The notes: generated by a model not told the origin, from the sequence alone. 64,000 bases of DNA from Bifidobacterium catenulatum subsp. kashiwanohense JCM 15439 = DSM 21854 (GCF_001042615.1 NZ_AP012327.1:1178001-1242000), one strand, 5' to 3'. Shown: positions 37,235 through 47,594, numbered from the stretch's first letter. Made by a program: numbers and translations.

Positions 37235-38742
37235 GTCAGATATTGACACTAACCGATATTTCCTACTGCTATCCGGGCGCGCCGGAACCATTGTTCGAAC
37301 ATCTGTCCGCGACATTCGCGGCCGGCTGGGCCGCAGTGCTGGGAGACAACGGCATTGGCAAGACCACACTGGCCAAACTCGCCTGCGGCATGCTTTCCCC
37401 CGATTCGGGGACAGTCTCGCCGAACCCGTGCAAGATGGCAGTCGCCTACTGTCCGCAACGTACTGATGAAACGCCTACGAATCTGGATGATTTCGCGGCG
37501 GATTGGACGGGCGAGACCATCGCCATCCGCGACGCGCTGAACATCGGCGACGATTGGGCATACCGATACGAGACTCTCTCTGGAGGCGAAGCCAAGCGGC
37601 TGCAAATCGCTTGTGCGCTGGCCGGCGATCCCGACGTGCTGGTGTTGGACGAGCCAACCAATCATGTGGACGGCAGGACGCGCCAAGCCATCACGCAGGC
37701 GATGCGTCGGTTCGATGGCATAGGCATCGTGATCTCCCATGATGTCGAACTGATCGACGCGACGTGTTCGCGCTGCGTGATGCTGGAGCGCCGACATGCG
37801 CGTGGGCGTAACATCACGGCGGCGAACACCTATCAGGGTGGATATACCCAGGCCGCGCAGCAGATGCGCGACAATCAACGTGCCGATACGGCCGCCATAC
37901 AGTCCACTCGAAAGGAGCTGCAACGCATGCAGCGCATCAAGCGGGAGCGGGCGCAGCGTGCGCGCGAACTGGATATGCGGAAGAATCAGGGAATGCGCAT
38001 CGATATCAAGGACATCGACGCTCGCAAAGCCCTGAAAAATCTGAAACCGGCTATCGGCACCACTGTCGCACAGACAAGCGCGCAATTCGACGGGCGTATC
38101 GCCGCCGCCACCGACAGACTTGCTCACCTCAGCGAAGCGGCCAAACGCTACGACGGCACCATCTGGATGAACGTCATGCCGAGCTCACGCAGGGAATTGA
38201 CGCGCATCCCCAACGACCACGCCATCGCGGACCAACCCGATATGCTGAGCATCGGCCCGCGCGACCGCATCGGCATCAGCGGTCCAAATGGCAGCGGTAA
38301 AACCGCATTGATACGACGATTGATCGAAGCGCTGGAGCGTGATGAAGCGCAGCGGCATTCGGAGAGAATGCCATATCTCTATATTCCCCAAAATTCCAGC
38401 GACATGGATACCGCCAACGCAATGAACCGCTTGCATGCTTTGACGGACGAGCAACGCGCCATTGTGCTCAGCGCCTACGCCCAACTTAACGCCGACCCCG
38501 ACAGACTGCTCGCCGGCGGCAATCCCTCGCCAGGCGAACTACGCAAACTTCTGTTGTGCCTCGGCATGATTGAACAGCCACAGCTCATCATCATGGATGA
38601 GCCGACCAACCACCTCGACCTGCACTCCAAACAGGCACTTGCTAATACGCTATCCTCCTATGCGGGCGCATTGGTCGCAGTCAGCCATGACGAATGGTTT
38701 CTGAATGCCGTCACATCGATTCGATGGCGATGCGCGTCATGA
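37231..38742 (+). CDS. ABC-F family ATPase, paralogue of the gene at 6471
   Basis: 503 residues, same architecture as the gene at 6471: GDNGIGKTTLAKLACGML, LSGGEAKRLQIACAL, VLVLDEPTNHVDGRT, VISHD; then GPNGSGKTALIRRL, the altered second signature SPGELRKLLLCLGM, LIIMDEPTNHLD and AVSHDEWFLN. The Arg/Gln-rich linker is similar. Start is the ATG after GAAAGAGG. It sits in the accessory region, downstream of the partition operon, with a leader that looks like translational attenuation. Probable drug-response or accessory ribosome protection; substrate unknown. Translation may be coupled to the 28-aa leader frame. Confidence 0.82.
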   Translation: MSQILTLTDISYCYPGAPEPLFEHLSATFAAGWAAVLGDNGIGKTTLAKLACGMLSPDSGTVSPNPCKMAVAYCPQRTDETPTNLDDFAADWTGETIAIRDALNIGDDWAYRYETLSGGEAKRLQIACALAGDPDVLVLDEPTNHVDGRTRQAITQAMRRFDGIGIVISHDVELIDATCSRCVMLERRHARGRNITAANTYQGGYTQAAQQMRDNQRADTAAIQSTRKELQRMQRIKRERAQRARELDMRKNQGMRIDIKDIDARKALKNLKPAIGTTVAQTSAQFDGRIAAATDRLAHLSEAAKRYDGTIWMNVMPSSRRELTRIPNDHAIADQPDMLSIGPRDRIGISGPNGSGKTALIRRLIEALERDEAQRHSERMPYLYIPQNSSDMDTANAMNRLHALTDEQRAIVLSAYAQLNADPDRLLAGGNPSPGELRKLLLCLGMIEQPQLIIMDEPTNHLDLHSKQALANTLSSYAGALVAVSHDEWFLNAVTSIRWRCAS

Positions 38743-38907
38743 CGCTATCTATGAGTTTACGTTCCTTCGTAAGACTTGGATATCGGCAAGACGCATTCCT
38801 TTTCGTATGAAGCTGTATCGATGGCAATGACCGAGCAAGAGGACACCAGTATGACACGACCGATTATGCCGCGAGCACATGGCAAAAAACTTCACATGGA
38901 GGCGAAC

Positions 38908-39426
38908 ATGGCTCATGTTCCTTCGGCCATCGCAATCACGGCGATGCGACCGGAGGAATATCCGTTGCTCGTCGAGTTCCTGTATCAGGCGATTCATGTA
39001 TCGCCGGGAACCCCGGCACCGGACAGGAGCGTTGTCGAGCTGCCGGAATTGCGGCGATATATCGAGGGATTCGGACGGCCCGACGATGCCTGCATGGTTG
39101 CTCGCGCCGGACTACCGAACGGTCCGCAAATCGTGGGTGCCGCATGGGCCAGAATCTTCCCGAACAACTCCGCAGGCTACGGTACCATCGACACGGCAAC
39201 GCCGGAAGTCTCCATATCCTTGCTTCCCGACTGGCGGAACCGAGGCATAGGGCACCGCCTGATGACGGCGTTACTGGACCGACTGCGAACCGATGGTCAC
39301 GCCGCAGCCAGCCTCTCGGTCCAACGCACCAACGCCAACGCCCTCCATCTCTACGAGTCGCTTGGCTTCACCATCATTAGCGAACACGACGGTGAACTGG
39401 TCATGCGCGTGGCTCTCGCGGATTGA
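38908..39426 (+). CDS. GNAT family N-acetyltransferase
   Basis: Acetyl-CoA dependent acetyltransferase. 172 residues from the ATG at 38908, after GGAGGCGAAC; a longer frame from 38776 is less convincing. The fold is visible as ITAMRPEEYPLLVEFLY at the start, EVSISLLPDWRNRGIGHRLMTALLD (the RxxGxG/A acetyl-CoA motif), AAASLSVQRTNANALHLYESLGF near the end. Substrate unknown. Confidence 0.85.
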   Translation: MAHVPSAIAITAMRPEEYPLLVEFLYQAIHVSPGTPAPDRSVVELPELRRYIEGFGRPDDACMVARAGLPNGPQIVGAAWARIFPNNSAGYGTIDTATPEVSISLLPDWRNRGIGHRLMTALLDRLRTDGHAAASLSVQRTNANALHLYESLGFTIISEHDGELVMRVALAD

Positions 39427-39550
39427 GGCAGTGTTCCACACATCATCCGCATGGAGCCAGTGCGTAAGCCACCCACTGTGATATGTGCGGCTGCAAGTCC
39501 CGCATTCATACAAGCAAACAATCTGACATACAGATGCAGTCTATTCCTTA

Positions 39551-39775
39551 TTATGTTTTCGGCTTTGCTCTTGATAAGAGCCAGCACCACCATCCATCCT
39601 CGATGAATGTGGGCAGGCTTTCGCAATGTGCCACATGACGCAACGTGTAGTCGGCGTGAACCGCACCACCGCGCAGGTGTTCACGCATGAAGCTCACGAA
39701 TGATACGACCTCGAAAAGCTTTTTGGGAGGCTCGTTCCCAATCTTGTCCTCAGTGTGCAGCCTGTCAGTCTGAAG
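39551..39775 (-). pseudogene. Orphan reading-frame fragment following the HAD gene
   Basis: On the minus strand a 74-codon stretch reads RLHTEDKIGNEPPKKLFE then FVSFMREHLRGGAVHADYTL and RHVAHCESLPTFIEDGWWCWLL before a TAA. It is in the same register as the HAD gene and directly follows its TGA, with no start codon of its own at its head. It looks like coding sequence but I do not recognise a family. It could be an eroded C-terminal extension or a leftover of another gene. Confidence 0.4.
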
Positions 39776-40423
39776 TCAGCTTTCAACTGGCAAATGTTCA
39801 AAGAGACGGGCTAGCGCAGTGGATAGATCCGCTCCTTCGAAAGCAAAAGTCGCAGCAGCACGTGTCTGCTTGTCCGCGTTGAAGGCAAGCGAGACACCGA
39901 CGGCTTTGAACAGCGGTAGGTCAGAACGACTGTCACCAATAGCGATGCAATTCGAAGCTTCAACTCCCAAGCATTCACATTGCTGCCTCATGAATGTTAC
40001 TTTGGTTTGTTCATCGGCATATGCCGCTGTTTTACCAATAAACACGCCATCCTTGACAGCAAGTTCTGGACCGCACCATGCTTCAAATCCAAATCTCTGC
40101 GCAAGGCTCTCGGAAACGACTGTCCAAGCGCAGGATGCGAGGACTGGCTTGATTCCCCTCGACTTGCATTCCGCAACGGACTGTGCGATTCCTTGCACAA
40201 GCGGGAGATCGTTCAACCATCCGTAAATTTCACTTACCCGATGGCCAGTGTATCCACGAGCATCAATATCGCATACCGTGTCATTTCCGATCTCACCGCG
40301 TGCGTATCGATCCTCTGCATCTCGCATCCTGTCGCCGGTACCCAACCGGTCCGCAATAAATGCGCCAGAGCTAATGCCGTATGTGAGCGTTCCGTCGATA
40401 TCAAAAAATGCAATTCCCGCCAT
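39776..40423 (-). CDS. HAD-superfamily (IB) phosphatase
   Basis: A 215-residue phosphatase of the PSPase-like IB class: motif I FFDIDGTLTYGISSG, motif II LASCAW, motif III with Lys near VTFMRQ, motif IV AIGDSRSDLPLFKAVG. Complete. The codons after its stop stay open for 74 more codons in frame (see separate entry). Confidence 0.8.
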   Translation of the reverse strand: MAGIAFFDIDGTLTYGISSGAFIADRLGTGDRMRDAEDRYARGEIGNDTVCDIDARGYTGHRVSEIYGWLNDLPLVQGIAQSVAECKSRGIKPVLASCAWTVVSESLAQRFGFEAWCGPELAVKDGVFIGKTAAYADEQTKVTFMRQQCECLGVEASNCIAIGDSRSDLPLFKAVGVSLAFNADKQTRAAATFAFEGADLSTALARLFEHLPVES

Positions 40424-40710
40424 TCATTCCTCTTCATTTACTGGTTCAGCCCGAACCTCCAGCCGGTAACTAAGCCAATAGCGTATCAAAAGGCACACAT
40501 ATCAGAAAAGAAAGGCAGATAGTCCCATTAAACCGTTTCATGCGATTGCAGTTGTCCGCCGCTGGCTACGGCTGGCAGGGGAAGCTGGGAAAGGCGTCCC
40601 GGCGGAAGGCCCGCCGGTGCGTTCTTCTTCCAGGGACAAGGAAGGATGCGGGTGGCCGTGAATGGTCGCCCGCATTTTCCGTATCCGTGTGAAACGGGAG
40701 GGAGCGCATC
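40424..40710. other. Intergenic region, no gene seen
   Basis: About 290 bases between the HAD gene (minus) and the adhesin gene (plus). The GGCAGGGGAAGCTGGG stretch and several GC-rich hairpin halves are present but no clear promoter or coding frame. Confidence 0.4.
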
Positions 40711-43700
40711 ATGGGGCGCTTCCGACTGAAAGGACGGATACGTATGTCAGGTGGGAAGAAGAGCAGGCGCACGATGCTGATGGCTGCCCTGACCGCAGGG
40801 GCGTTGGCCTTGGGATATCTGGCGCCAGCCGCGTTCGCCGAGGGCGGTGGTGGCGGTTCCGGCGGGCAGGTTCCATCGCAGACCGCCGACGTGCATTGGA
40901 TCTACAAGGATTCCTGGCCCGCCACTCTGGAGGGCATGAAGTAGGCGATACGTGATTCGGGCACCACCCTGTCTTCCGATTTGGAGGATGGGTCGAATCA
41001 GTTCGTGGATATGAATGCCATCCTTGCCGACGCGATCTCGGAGTGCAAGGCCTCATACACCGGGGAGGGTGACGCGGAATGCCGGATGGTCGCTGTCGGC
41101 TACGCGCGCCTCGGCAACGGCGTGTTCAGCGGTTCCTATGTCAGTTCGAACGCGCGTCAGCGTTGGGAGTCCCAATGGGCCGCACCTACCAGTACCAAGG
41201 CCAGTCGTACACGACCGGCACCACGTGGACCGATCGGCTTGGCGTGCGTTCGGTGGATAGCCTGGTGCAGGATTCCATCAACGCCAATCCCGATGCCTCG
41301 TTCCGTGTGGTCGTGCTGGCCAAGAACCAGCCGCCCGTCGATTATCCGTTGACCGTCACCACCTCGCACCGCCAGCAGACCGACATGCAGGTCGGCTCGA
41401 CCACGCCGGTCGGCGACACCATCCACGCGAACAACGGCGGCTCGTCGATCAAGGAGACCCTGCACGGCACCGCGATCGTGCACTACGATGGCGGCCCCTA
41501 CACGCCGACGGGCAGCGTGAGCAAGCCGATCAGCTTCGCCAACAGCGGCGACACCGTGATCGACAACCTGGCCTCGCCGGGTGATTTCGGCATGGATTCC
41601 TGGGCCGAGGGCACATATTGGATCGACATCCAAGTGCCCAGGCAGGGAAGCATGCAGGCGGCCGTGGACACCACGGACCGGGATCCGGCGGAGACCTGGA
41701 AGGTCAGCGCCGTGCCGCCGGCCGATCCGGTCAAAAGCATCGAGGAAGGCGTCAGCGCCGACCGAATGACCAACCGCACCACCATCACGTATGGGACCGG
41801 CCGGGGCGGTTACGAGCTGAGTTTCAGGGACGTGATCGAACCCAACGGCGTCGATTACACGGTGGACGGCTTCACGCTCGTGGACGCCACCGACAACAAT
41901 CGCGATGTCTCCAACGAGTTCGAGATCGGTTGGGACCGCGCATCGAACACGGTCAGCGCGGTCCGTTCGTCCGACAAGGGCATGATGCCGTTCGACCACG
42001 AGTATGTGTTCGGCTTCGATGTGACCGTCAGCCTGCCATCCGATTACCAGAACATCAGCGACCATGCGTGGGGCAAGTGGAACCAGCTGCCCGAGGCCGA
42101 CGCGGGAGAACGCGAGTTCGACACCTGGCGTCCCAATCCCGACAAAAGCTGGATCATGCTCGACACTAATGGCAAGTGGCAGGCCGTGATCGACCCCGAC
42201 CGCACCAACCAGACCGGCGGCGACGGCAAGGTGTTCCTCGACGGAGACCGCGTGGCCTCCGTGGTCACCGCCACGACCAAGTCCTCCTACCTGACCGGGT
42301 TGAAGGACTTGGAGAAGGCCAGGCAGATCACGATGCTCGTGCCCGGCCGCGCGAACTACGCCAACGGGGCCGGGGCGGGCCAGGTGCGCGATGACTTCGG
42401 CATCGAAGCGGACGACGAGATCACGTTCTGCACCGCCGGCAAGAACGGCGCGGAGTTGACCAACGCCGGCTCGCAGACCATCAACACCCACACGGTCGAG
42501 ACCAACGAGCCGAAGGTCTGCGGTTACGTGCCGTCCGTGGCCAAGGATGTGGTCGGGGAATCCTCCCAAGGCGGCGCCCAGGACAGCGTGGACGGCAAGA
42601 TCGTCTTCCCCGGCCAGCGTCTCGAATACCGTCTGGAAACCCAGCCGCATTTGCCCGACAGTCTTACCTACACCATTGTCGAGGTGGCGGTCACCGACAC
42701 GTATGACGAGCACTTCCAGCCGGACAAGCAGACCCTGGAGGTCACCGACCTGACCACCGGCAAGTTCATCCCCAAGAGCCAGTACCGCAGCGAGTGGAAC
42801 GACGCGAACCATGCCGTGCGTCTCGTGTTCGCCGACGACTATGTGCGGGCGAACTGACTGGCGGGCGCGAATCCCAGGATCATCATCAGGTTCGAGGGCG
42901 TCGTGGCCGAGGATGCCCCGGCCGACACCGTGGTTGACAACCAGTGGGCGTTGACCTTGAACAACTCGGTCACGCCAAGCAACAAGGTATGGAACGATCC
43001 GCCCGACTTCCAGCCGGGCAAGGAGGACACCCAGGCCGACCCGTCCATTTCGATCGACGGCAAGACCGCGTTGCTCGGAGACCGCATCTACTATCGGATC
43101 GATCTCGATGCCAAGCAGACGAACCATGCCTACAAGGTGTGGCGGTTGGGCATGGTCGATGACTGGGACGACGAATACCTCGAACTCGACGAGAGCCATA
43201 TCACCGTGACCGACAAGGCCAACGGCAGGGATGTGACCGACCGGTTCAACATCCAGGCCATCGACGGCGTGGCATACGTGTTCGCCAAAACCGTTGACAC
43301 CGAGGTTCCGGCGACGGGAGAGACCATCAAGGGCGACCTCCAGCCAGCCGATCTCAAGATCTACGCCGCGCTTGGCGACAAGGACCACGACCCGTTGAAG
43401 GACCCGGCCATCGACCAGTCGCTTCTGGGCACCTCGTATGAGGTCACGCTGCCGATGACCGTCATCAAGGTCACCGACGATTACGTGGTCACGAACACGG
43501 CCACCCAGCTGGTCAACGACGTGCGCAAGGACACCAACCAGGTCTCCAACCCCTTGCAGCCGATCAACCCGGCCAAGGATGTCGTGGTCAAGGTGGACGG
43601 GCAGAGCGTGGATGGCAAGAGCATCTATCTCAACAGCCTGTTCCTCTACCGGCTCGACAGCTCCACGCTGCCGCCCGACCGCGCCTACCCGCAGGTCTCC

Positions 43701-44837
43701 GACTGGTCCATCAGCGACCCGCTCGACACCCGGTACGACAAGTTCACCGGCCAATGGGCCGTCTACGCCGCCTGCAACCTCATCAAGGACGGCGAGACCC
43801 TGGCCGAGCGGGGCGAACGCATCGCCGGCTCCGACTTCGACGCCAGCCGTTTCGGCGGAGAACTCTTCGAGCTCGCCACCGACGAGCGCGGCGTGGTCAC
43901 CGTGCGTGCCACGGAGCTGATGCTTGGACTCGTGTCGGCCGACACCGAGCATGAGCAGGCGTGGACCGCGTTCATCCAATGCCAGCGCATCGCCGTGGGC
44001 GGTCCCGTGGCCAACCAGTTCACCGAGACCATCAACGGGGTCGAACGGCCCTCGAACACCGTCACCACGCACACGCCCGACATGACGCCCCGGCTCACCA
44101 TCGAGAAATGGGACGAGCAATCCGGCTGGCCCGACGGCGACCGTGACACCGTTGACGAGGCGCTGAACATGAACGGGAGCGACACTCGCATCGTGTTCAC
44201 CATCACCAACGCATCGCCCACCGACCCTGACACCGGAGACGGCCCTTGGTTCAAGGCGAGCGAGCTGAGCCTCACCGACCAGCTCGTCGCCGGCGACGGC
44301 CAGATCGGCGAGTTCGAGTATCCCGATGACTGGCAGACGCTGATCCTCAAGCCCGGAGACAGCGCGGAGGTCAAGGCCACCCTGACCGGCGTGAGCGAGC
44401 ATCACACCGACCGCGCCATCGTCACCGGTGTGCCGCTCGTCCAATGCGTCGTCTCCGACCCCGACCCCTTCGACGGCAAAGACGAGGAGAAACTGCCCGA
44501 GGACGCGGTGGAGATCGACGGGCGAACCCTGTGCGCGGACACCACCGTGACCAGCAACACCGACGACTGGAACGGCTACCAGCCCAAGGACAATCTGGCG
44601 ACCACCGGCACCAACATCGCCGGCCTCATCGCCGTCATCCTCGTCCTCGCGCTCCTCGGCACCGGTGCAACCGCCGCGATCCGCCTCACCCGCGCCAACG
44701 GCCGCCACACCGGGCACGAGAACGACGCGAATGATGATGGCGCTGGCCGTGATGGCGGTCCCAATGGAGATGGCCCCGAGCCGGACTTCGCCCAACTCGT
44801 CACCACTATCAATCCCAAGGAGCCGCCCATGAACTAA
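40711..44837 (+). pseudogene. Sortase-anchored surface adhesin (AgI/II-like), broken in three places
   Basis: Start ATG after GGGAGGGAG. Signal peptide: KKSRR then MLMAALTAGALALGYLAPAAFA, then a Gly-rich start. In-frame TAG at 40942-40944; reading continues (AIRDSGTTLSSDLEDGSNQF) to a one-base frameshift near 41178, after which frame 3 reads RTYQYQGQSYTTG and runs to TGA at 42855-42857; beyond it the same frame carries LAGANPRIIIRFEGVV to 44837. The repeated beta domains (NKVWNDPPDF, ITVTDKANGRDVTDRFNIQ) resemble C-terminal domains of antigen I/II adhesins, but that is pattern-level. Anchor LATTGTN with a helix and basic end is a variant LPxTG. About 1370 residues if whole. Confidence 0.8.
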
Positions 44838-44940
44838 TAACAACCACCCATCTGCTGCTTAGAGCCAACTTTCGTATTCCAGTTGGCAGTTAGACGGTGA
44901 TACCATGCAACTGTCCCGGCAAAACGGGGCAGTGCATACT

Positions 44941-44976
44941 AGGCCCGCAGGCGTAGTCCTGCGGGCCTATTTCGTC
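44941..44976 (+). terminator. Terminator after the adhesin
   Basis: AGGCCCGCAGG (44941-44951) and CCTGCGGGCCT (44958-44968) with a six-base loop, then ATTTCG: a strong stem, weak T-tail. Confidence 0.7.
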
Positions 44977-44991
44977 TGTTCCCCATCGGCT

Positions 44992-45734
44992 TTAGCCAAC
45001 GTTCCCCCATGACAGCGGACTATGATTCGCTGCTTTAAGCACTGGCAAGTGAAACTCGATGCCAGGTTTCTCTCCCCACGGCACTCTAGCTAAATCGGTT
45101 ATGTTGCCTGGCCATTCAGGCACCTTATTACTAGAACTGAGATCAAACAAAGTGAAAGCGAATGGCGGTATCCTGATACATGCCATTTTGCAGCACGTGT
45201 AATCCGCAAATATGGGAACCATCCATCCGGTGAACAGCTTTTGTTCACGCAGGTTATCGACTATAAACATATGGAGTCTGTATCGCTGGGGAAAACAGTG
45301 CTCTCCCTATCCAAGAGATAGTCCTTACAGTCATGCATATCACCAGCTGATACACAGAAGTTCGACATCACCTGCTTCACAAATGCAAGAGGCATGAGCC
45401 TATCTGTCTTGAAATGAATGGATCTATCCCCTTCCTGAAAGTCAGAGACAAGGATTTGCTGTCCAGTTGCACGATAGAACTCACTGAATGGCTTGACGTA
45501 GTTTTGACCAAGATAACTATTGCATGAGCTGCAAATCGTCTTGAATCCTTGACCTCTTTGCAATTGCCGATACTTCAGGCCTTCCATGTCATCCTGCCCG
45601 GTCAAGCTGCTCTTCACGGCGTCAACGCCTGAATAGAGCTTCACCGTGTGATCATTACCCACAGATTGAGGAGGGATGTGTTCAAAGCTCAGCGGCCCTT
45701 CTTTACCGCAGATTCGGCAAATGTCATCTGCCAT
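44992..45734 (-). pseudogene. HNH-type endonuclease-like protein, frameshifted
   Basis: The first 157 residues contain CRICGKEGPLSFEHIPPQS and TICSSCNSYLGQNYVKPF, a Cys-x2-Cys / His / Cys-x2-Cys pattern of HNH nucleases. At about 45265 the frame stops (DSICL), but the other frame continues MFIVDNLREQKLFTGWMVP for 92 more residues, so the intact protein was about 247 residues. Codon use and base content are AT-richer than surrounding genes. The upstream membrane-protein gene ends 19 bases away and points the same way, suggesting a two-gene cassette. Confidence 0.6.
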
Positions 45735-45753
45735 TTCACGTCATCTCCAAACG

Positions 45754-46170
45754 TTATTGCCACAGGCCGAGGAATGCTGCGGCAATGAAATCGAGAAGCG
45801 CAGCACCGACCAGAATCAATGCATATAGGTTGAAATAACTGCGCATCAATTTAAGTTTTGCAACATGAAGTTTCTCGTTTGTTGATTCAAAGTATTCCAT
45901 CGATCCCGACACGACTTTTTCTATCGCAGGAAAGACCGCGCCAATGATGGCGAGCGACGAAGTCACGAGTGTAGCCTTTGCGCCGTCTTGCAGAATGGTG
46001 AATGAGAGAATCCCCACACCAATAGCTAATCCGATGGCGATGATTGCGTACCATGCTGCTGCTTTCCGAAGGGAGACTCGATCGGCTTCGTCTAGTTCTT
46101 CCCAGTTTGAAGCAGCGCCGAGAGATTGCTTAATCCAAAGATCATTCTGCTGCTGGTCGTTATTTTGCAT
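45754..46170 (-). CDS. Small multi-pass membrane protein beside the HNH gene
   Basis: 138 residues from the ATG complementary to 46168-46170, after AAAGGGAAAAG. Two or three hydrophobic helices (WYAIIAIGLAIGVGILSFTI near 55, TSSLAIIGAVFPAIEKV near 85, LYALILVGAALLDFIAAAFLG at the end) with a polar Gln/Asn-rich N-terminus. No family known to me. Its close spacing and shared orientation with the HNH gene suggest they work as a pair. Confidence 0.6.
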   Translation of the reverse strand: MQNNDQQQNDLWIKQSLGAASNWEELDEADRVSLRKAAAWYAIIAIGLAIGVGILSFTILQDGAKATLVTSSLAIIGAVFPAIEKVVSGSMEYFESTNEKLHVAKLKLMRSYFNLYALILVGAALLDFIAAAFLGLWQ

Positions 46171-46355
46171 TCTTTTCCCTTTCCCGGGCATCTTTTGGCG
46201 AATACTATAGCGTCTTGATTTACCTATTTCTGTAAGTATGCTGAACGAATGCTGTGTGAATTTGTCCGTCGCTGATTCCACGGGACTGCACGAGGATGGC
46301 CGTATGCGTAGGCATGGCGGTGGGCCGTGCCGTTCCTGTGCGGAGGAGTGCGGCT

Positions 46356-46562
46356 GTGGATTTGATGAACCAGGTGCTGGAGTTGTTCGTGAAGTTCGCG
46401 ACGATTGGCGGTGGCTTGTGGCTGGTGTGGGGCGCGGTGACATTCGGTGGTGGTTTGAAGGATCATAACGGGCCGCAGACGCAGTCGGGCCTGTGGCAGA
46501 TCGTGGGCGGCGGCATGATTATCGCGGCGGCGCAGATCTTCAGCGCCGCGGCGTTGGGCTGA
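46356..46562 (+). CDS. TrbC/VirB2-like pilin or Maff2-type conjugation protein
   Basis: 68 residues from GTG at 46356 with GGAGGA eight bases upstream. A short protein with two hydrophobic helices (FVKFATIGGGLWLVWGAVTF, GLWQIVGGGMIIAAAQIFSAAAL), the size and shape of a conjugation-pilus or Maff2-type subunit. It precedes a TrbL/VirB6-like gene fragment, a usual conjugation order. Function inferred. Confidence 0.55.
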   Translation: MDLMNQVLELFVKFATIGGGLWLVWGAVTFGGGLKDHNGPQTQSGLWQIVGGGMIIAAAQIFSAAALG

Positions 46563-46590
46563 GCCGGTTTGAGGCATCGGGGATCCCGGC

Positions 46591-46850
46591 ATGGAGGATT
46601 TCATCGTTGCGATGCTCAACATGATCGGGGGCGGTGGCACCGGTTCGATAGCCACTGGCATGCTGTCGCAGGGGCCGGAGACGTGGAATCCGGCGCTTTA
46701 CCAGTTGGCCGTGAACGTGCATGACGTGGCGGTCAAGCCGTTGACCTCGGTGGTTCTGGCGGTGGTGTTTACCTTGGAGTTGGCGCGTAATTCCACGCGC
46801 ATCGAGTCCGACCGCGAGTTGGACGTGAAGATCGTGTCGGGCTTCTGGCC
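46591..46850 (+). pseudogene. Truncated conjugation membrane protein (TrbL/VirB6-like)
   Basis: Starts MEDFIVAMLNMIGGGGTGSI and contains LYQLAVNVHDVAVKPLTSVVL, VVFTLELARNSTRIES, ELDVKIVSG, a pattern of VirB6/TrbL-type channel proteins of Gram-positive ICEs. Similarity ends at about 46850; what follows is antisense to another gene. Only the N-terminal part of a several-hundred-residue protein remains. Confidence 0.6.
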
Positions 46851-47216
46851 GGCGTGGAACCAACCCTCCAACACGCGCTCCAGCAGCGCCGTCGATTTCA
46901 GCGAATATCGTTCCTCGACCATGACGCGCAGTTGCTTCATGGAAACCTCCGGGCTGATTGCGGTCACGATAAGCGTGTCGCGAGAACGAAGGTCGGCGTC
47001 CAGCGTCACGGCCAACGCCAATTGCTCGCGGGCCGTGAAGCCCTCGCCTTTGCCAGCCAGCAGCCTGCGCCACTTCCTCAGCAGGGGCGTGAACCATTCG
47101 GCCGCCGCCTCACGCGGCCCCATATCGATGCGCGCCTGCCGGTATTCCTCGGCCAGTCGCTCCGCCAGCCGCTCGTCGGCCGGACGCACTTGGGCAATGG
47201 TGCCAGTCATATCCAT
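46850..47216 (-). pseudogene. Truncated hypothetical gene joined to the conjugation fragment
   Basis: Minus-strand ATG at 47216 with GGAAAGGACC just upstream. Reads RPADERLAERLAEEYRQA, FTAREQLALAVTLDADLRSRDTLIV, TALLERVLEGWFHAGQKPDT, then continues only as antisense of the VirB6-like fragment. The intact protein is unknown. Both genes were cut at the same joint near 46850, showing a deletion or insertion event there. Confidence 0.55.
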
Positions 47217-47594
47217 CGGTCCTTTCCGTGGTGTCCGAACCCCCAAGTCCGCTTCCACGCGGCCCATGCCCGCGAGCCATGCGAGCGGCCAAGAGCAATG
47301 TCATGCGCTGCAAGCGCATGGCCCAGGGCCGCGATCCGCCCGACGATGGAGGAGAGTATGTCGCGCAGCCCCGTCTGAAGCATCCTCTCCGCAATCGGCG
47401 GGCGTCACCCGACGACCACAGCCAAACGTCAATGTCGCTATGGTTGTTGCATGGCACGCAGATATGGAAAAGTCCCGGCGATTGTCGCCGGGGCCAAGTG
47501 TTTAGGAACTTTTCGACAGACCGCAGCCGCGTTGCTGTATCAGTCCCGCATCAATCAGCCGAAAACCGAATGACAGATGAATTGGTTCATCCGA
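47217..47594. other. Intergenic region with perfect hairpin
   Basis: No gene seen. A CCCGGCGA / TCGCCGGG stem with a three-base loop lies at 47474-47492. It is not followed by a T run. Confidence 0.4.

Noticed and set aside
36983..37369. 128-codon minus-strand frame opposite the ABC-F leader
   Set aside because: No start context, Ser/Asn-rich product without a recognisable domain, overlapped by the ABC-F gene; kept only as a note.
41157..44843. 1228-codon minus-strand frame opposite the adhesin
   Set aside because: Composed of repeated Val/Gly/Asp/His-rich residues as expected of antisense of a GC-rich gene; the sense strand has signal peptide and anchor.
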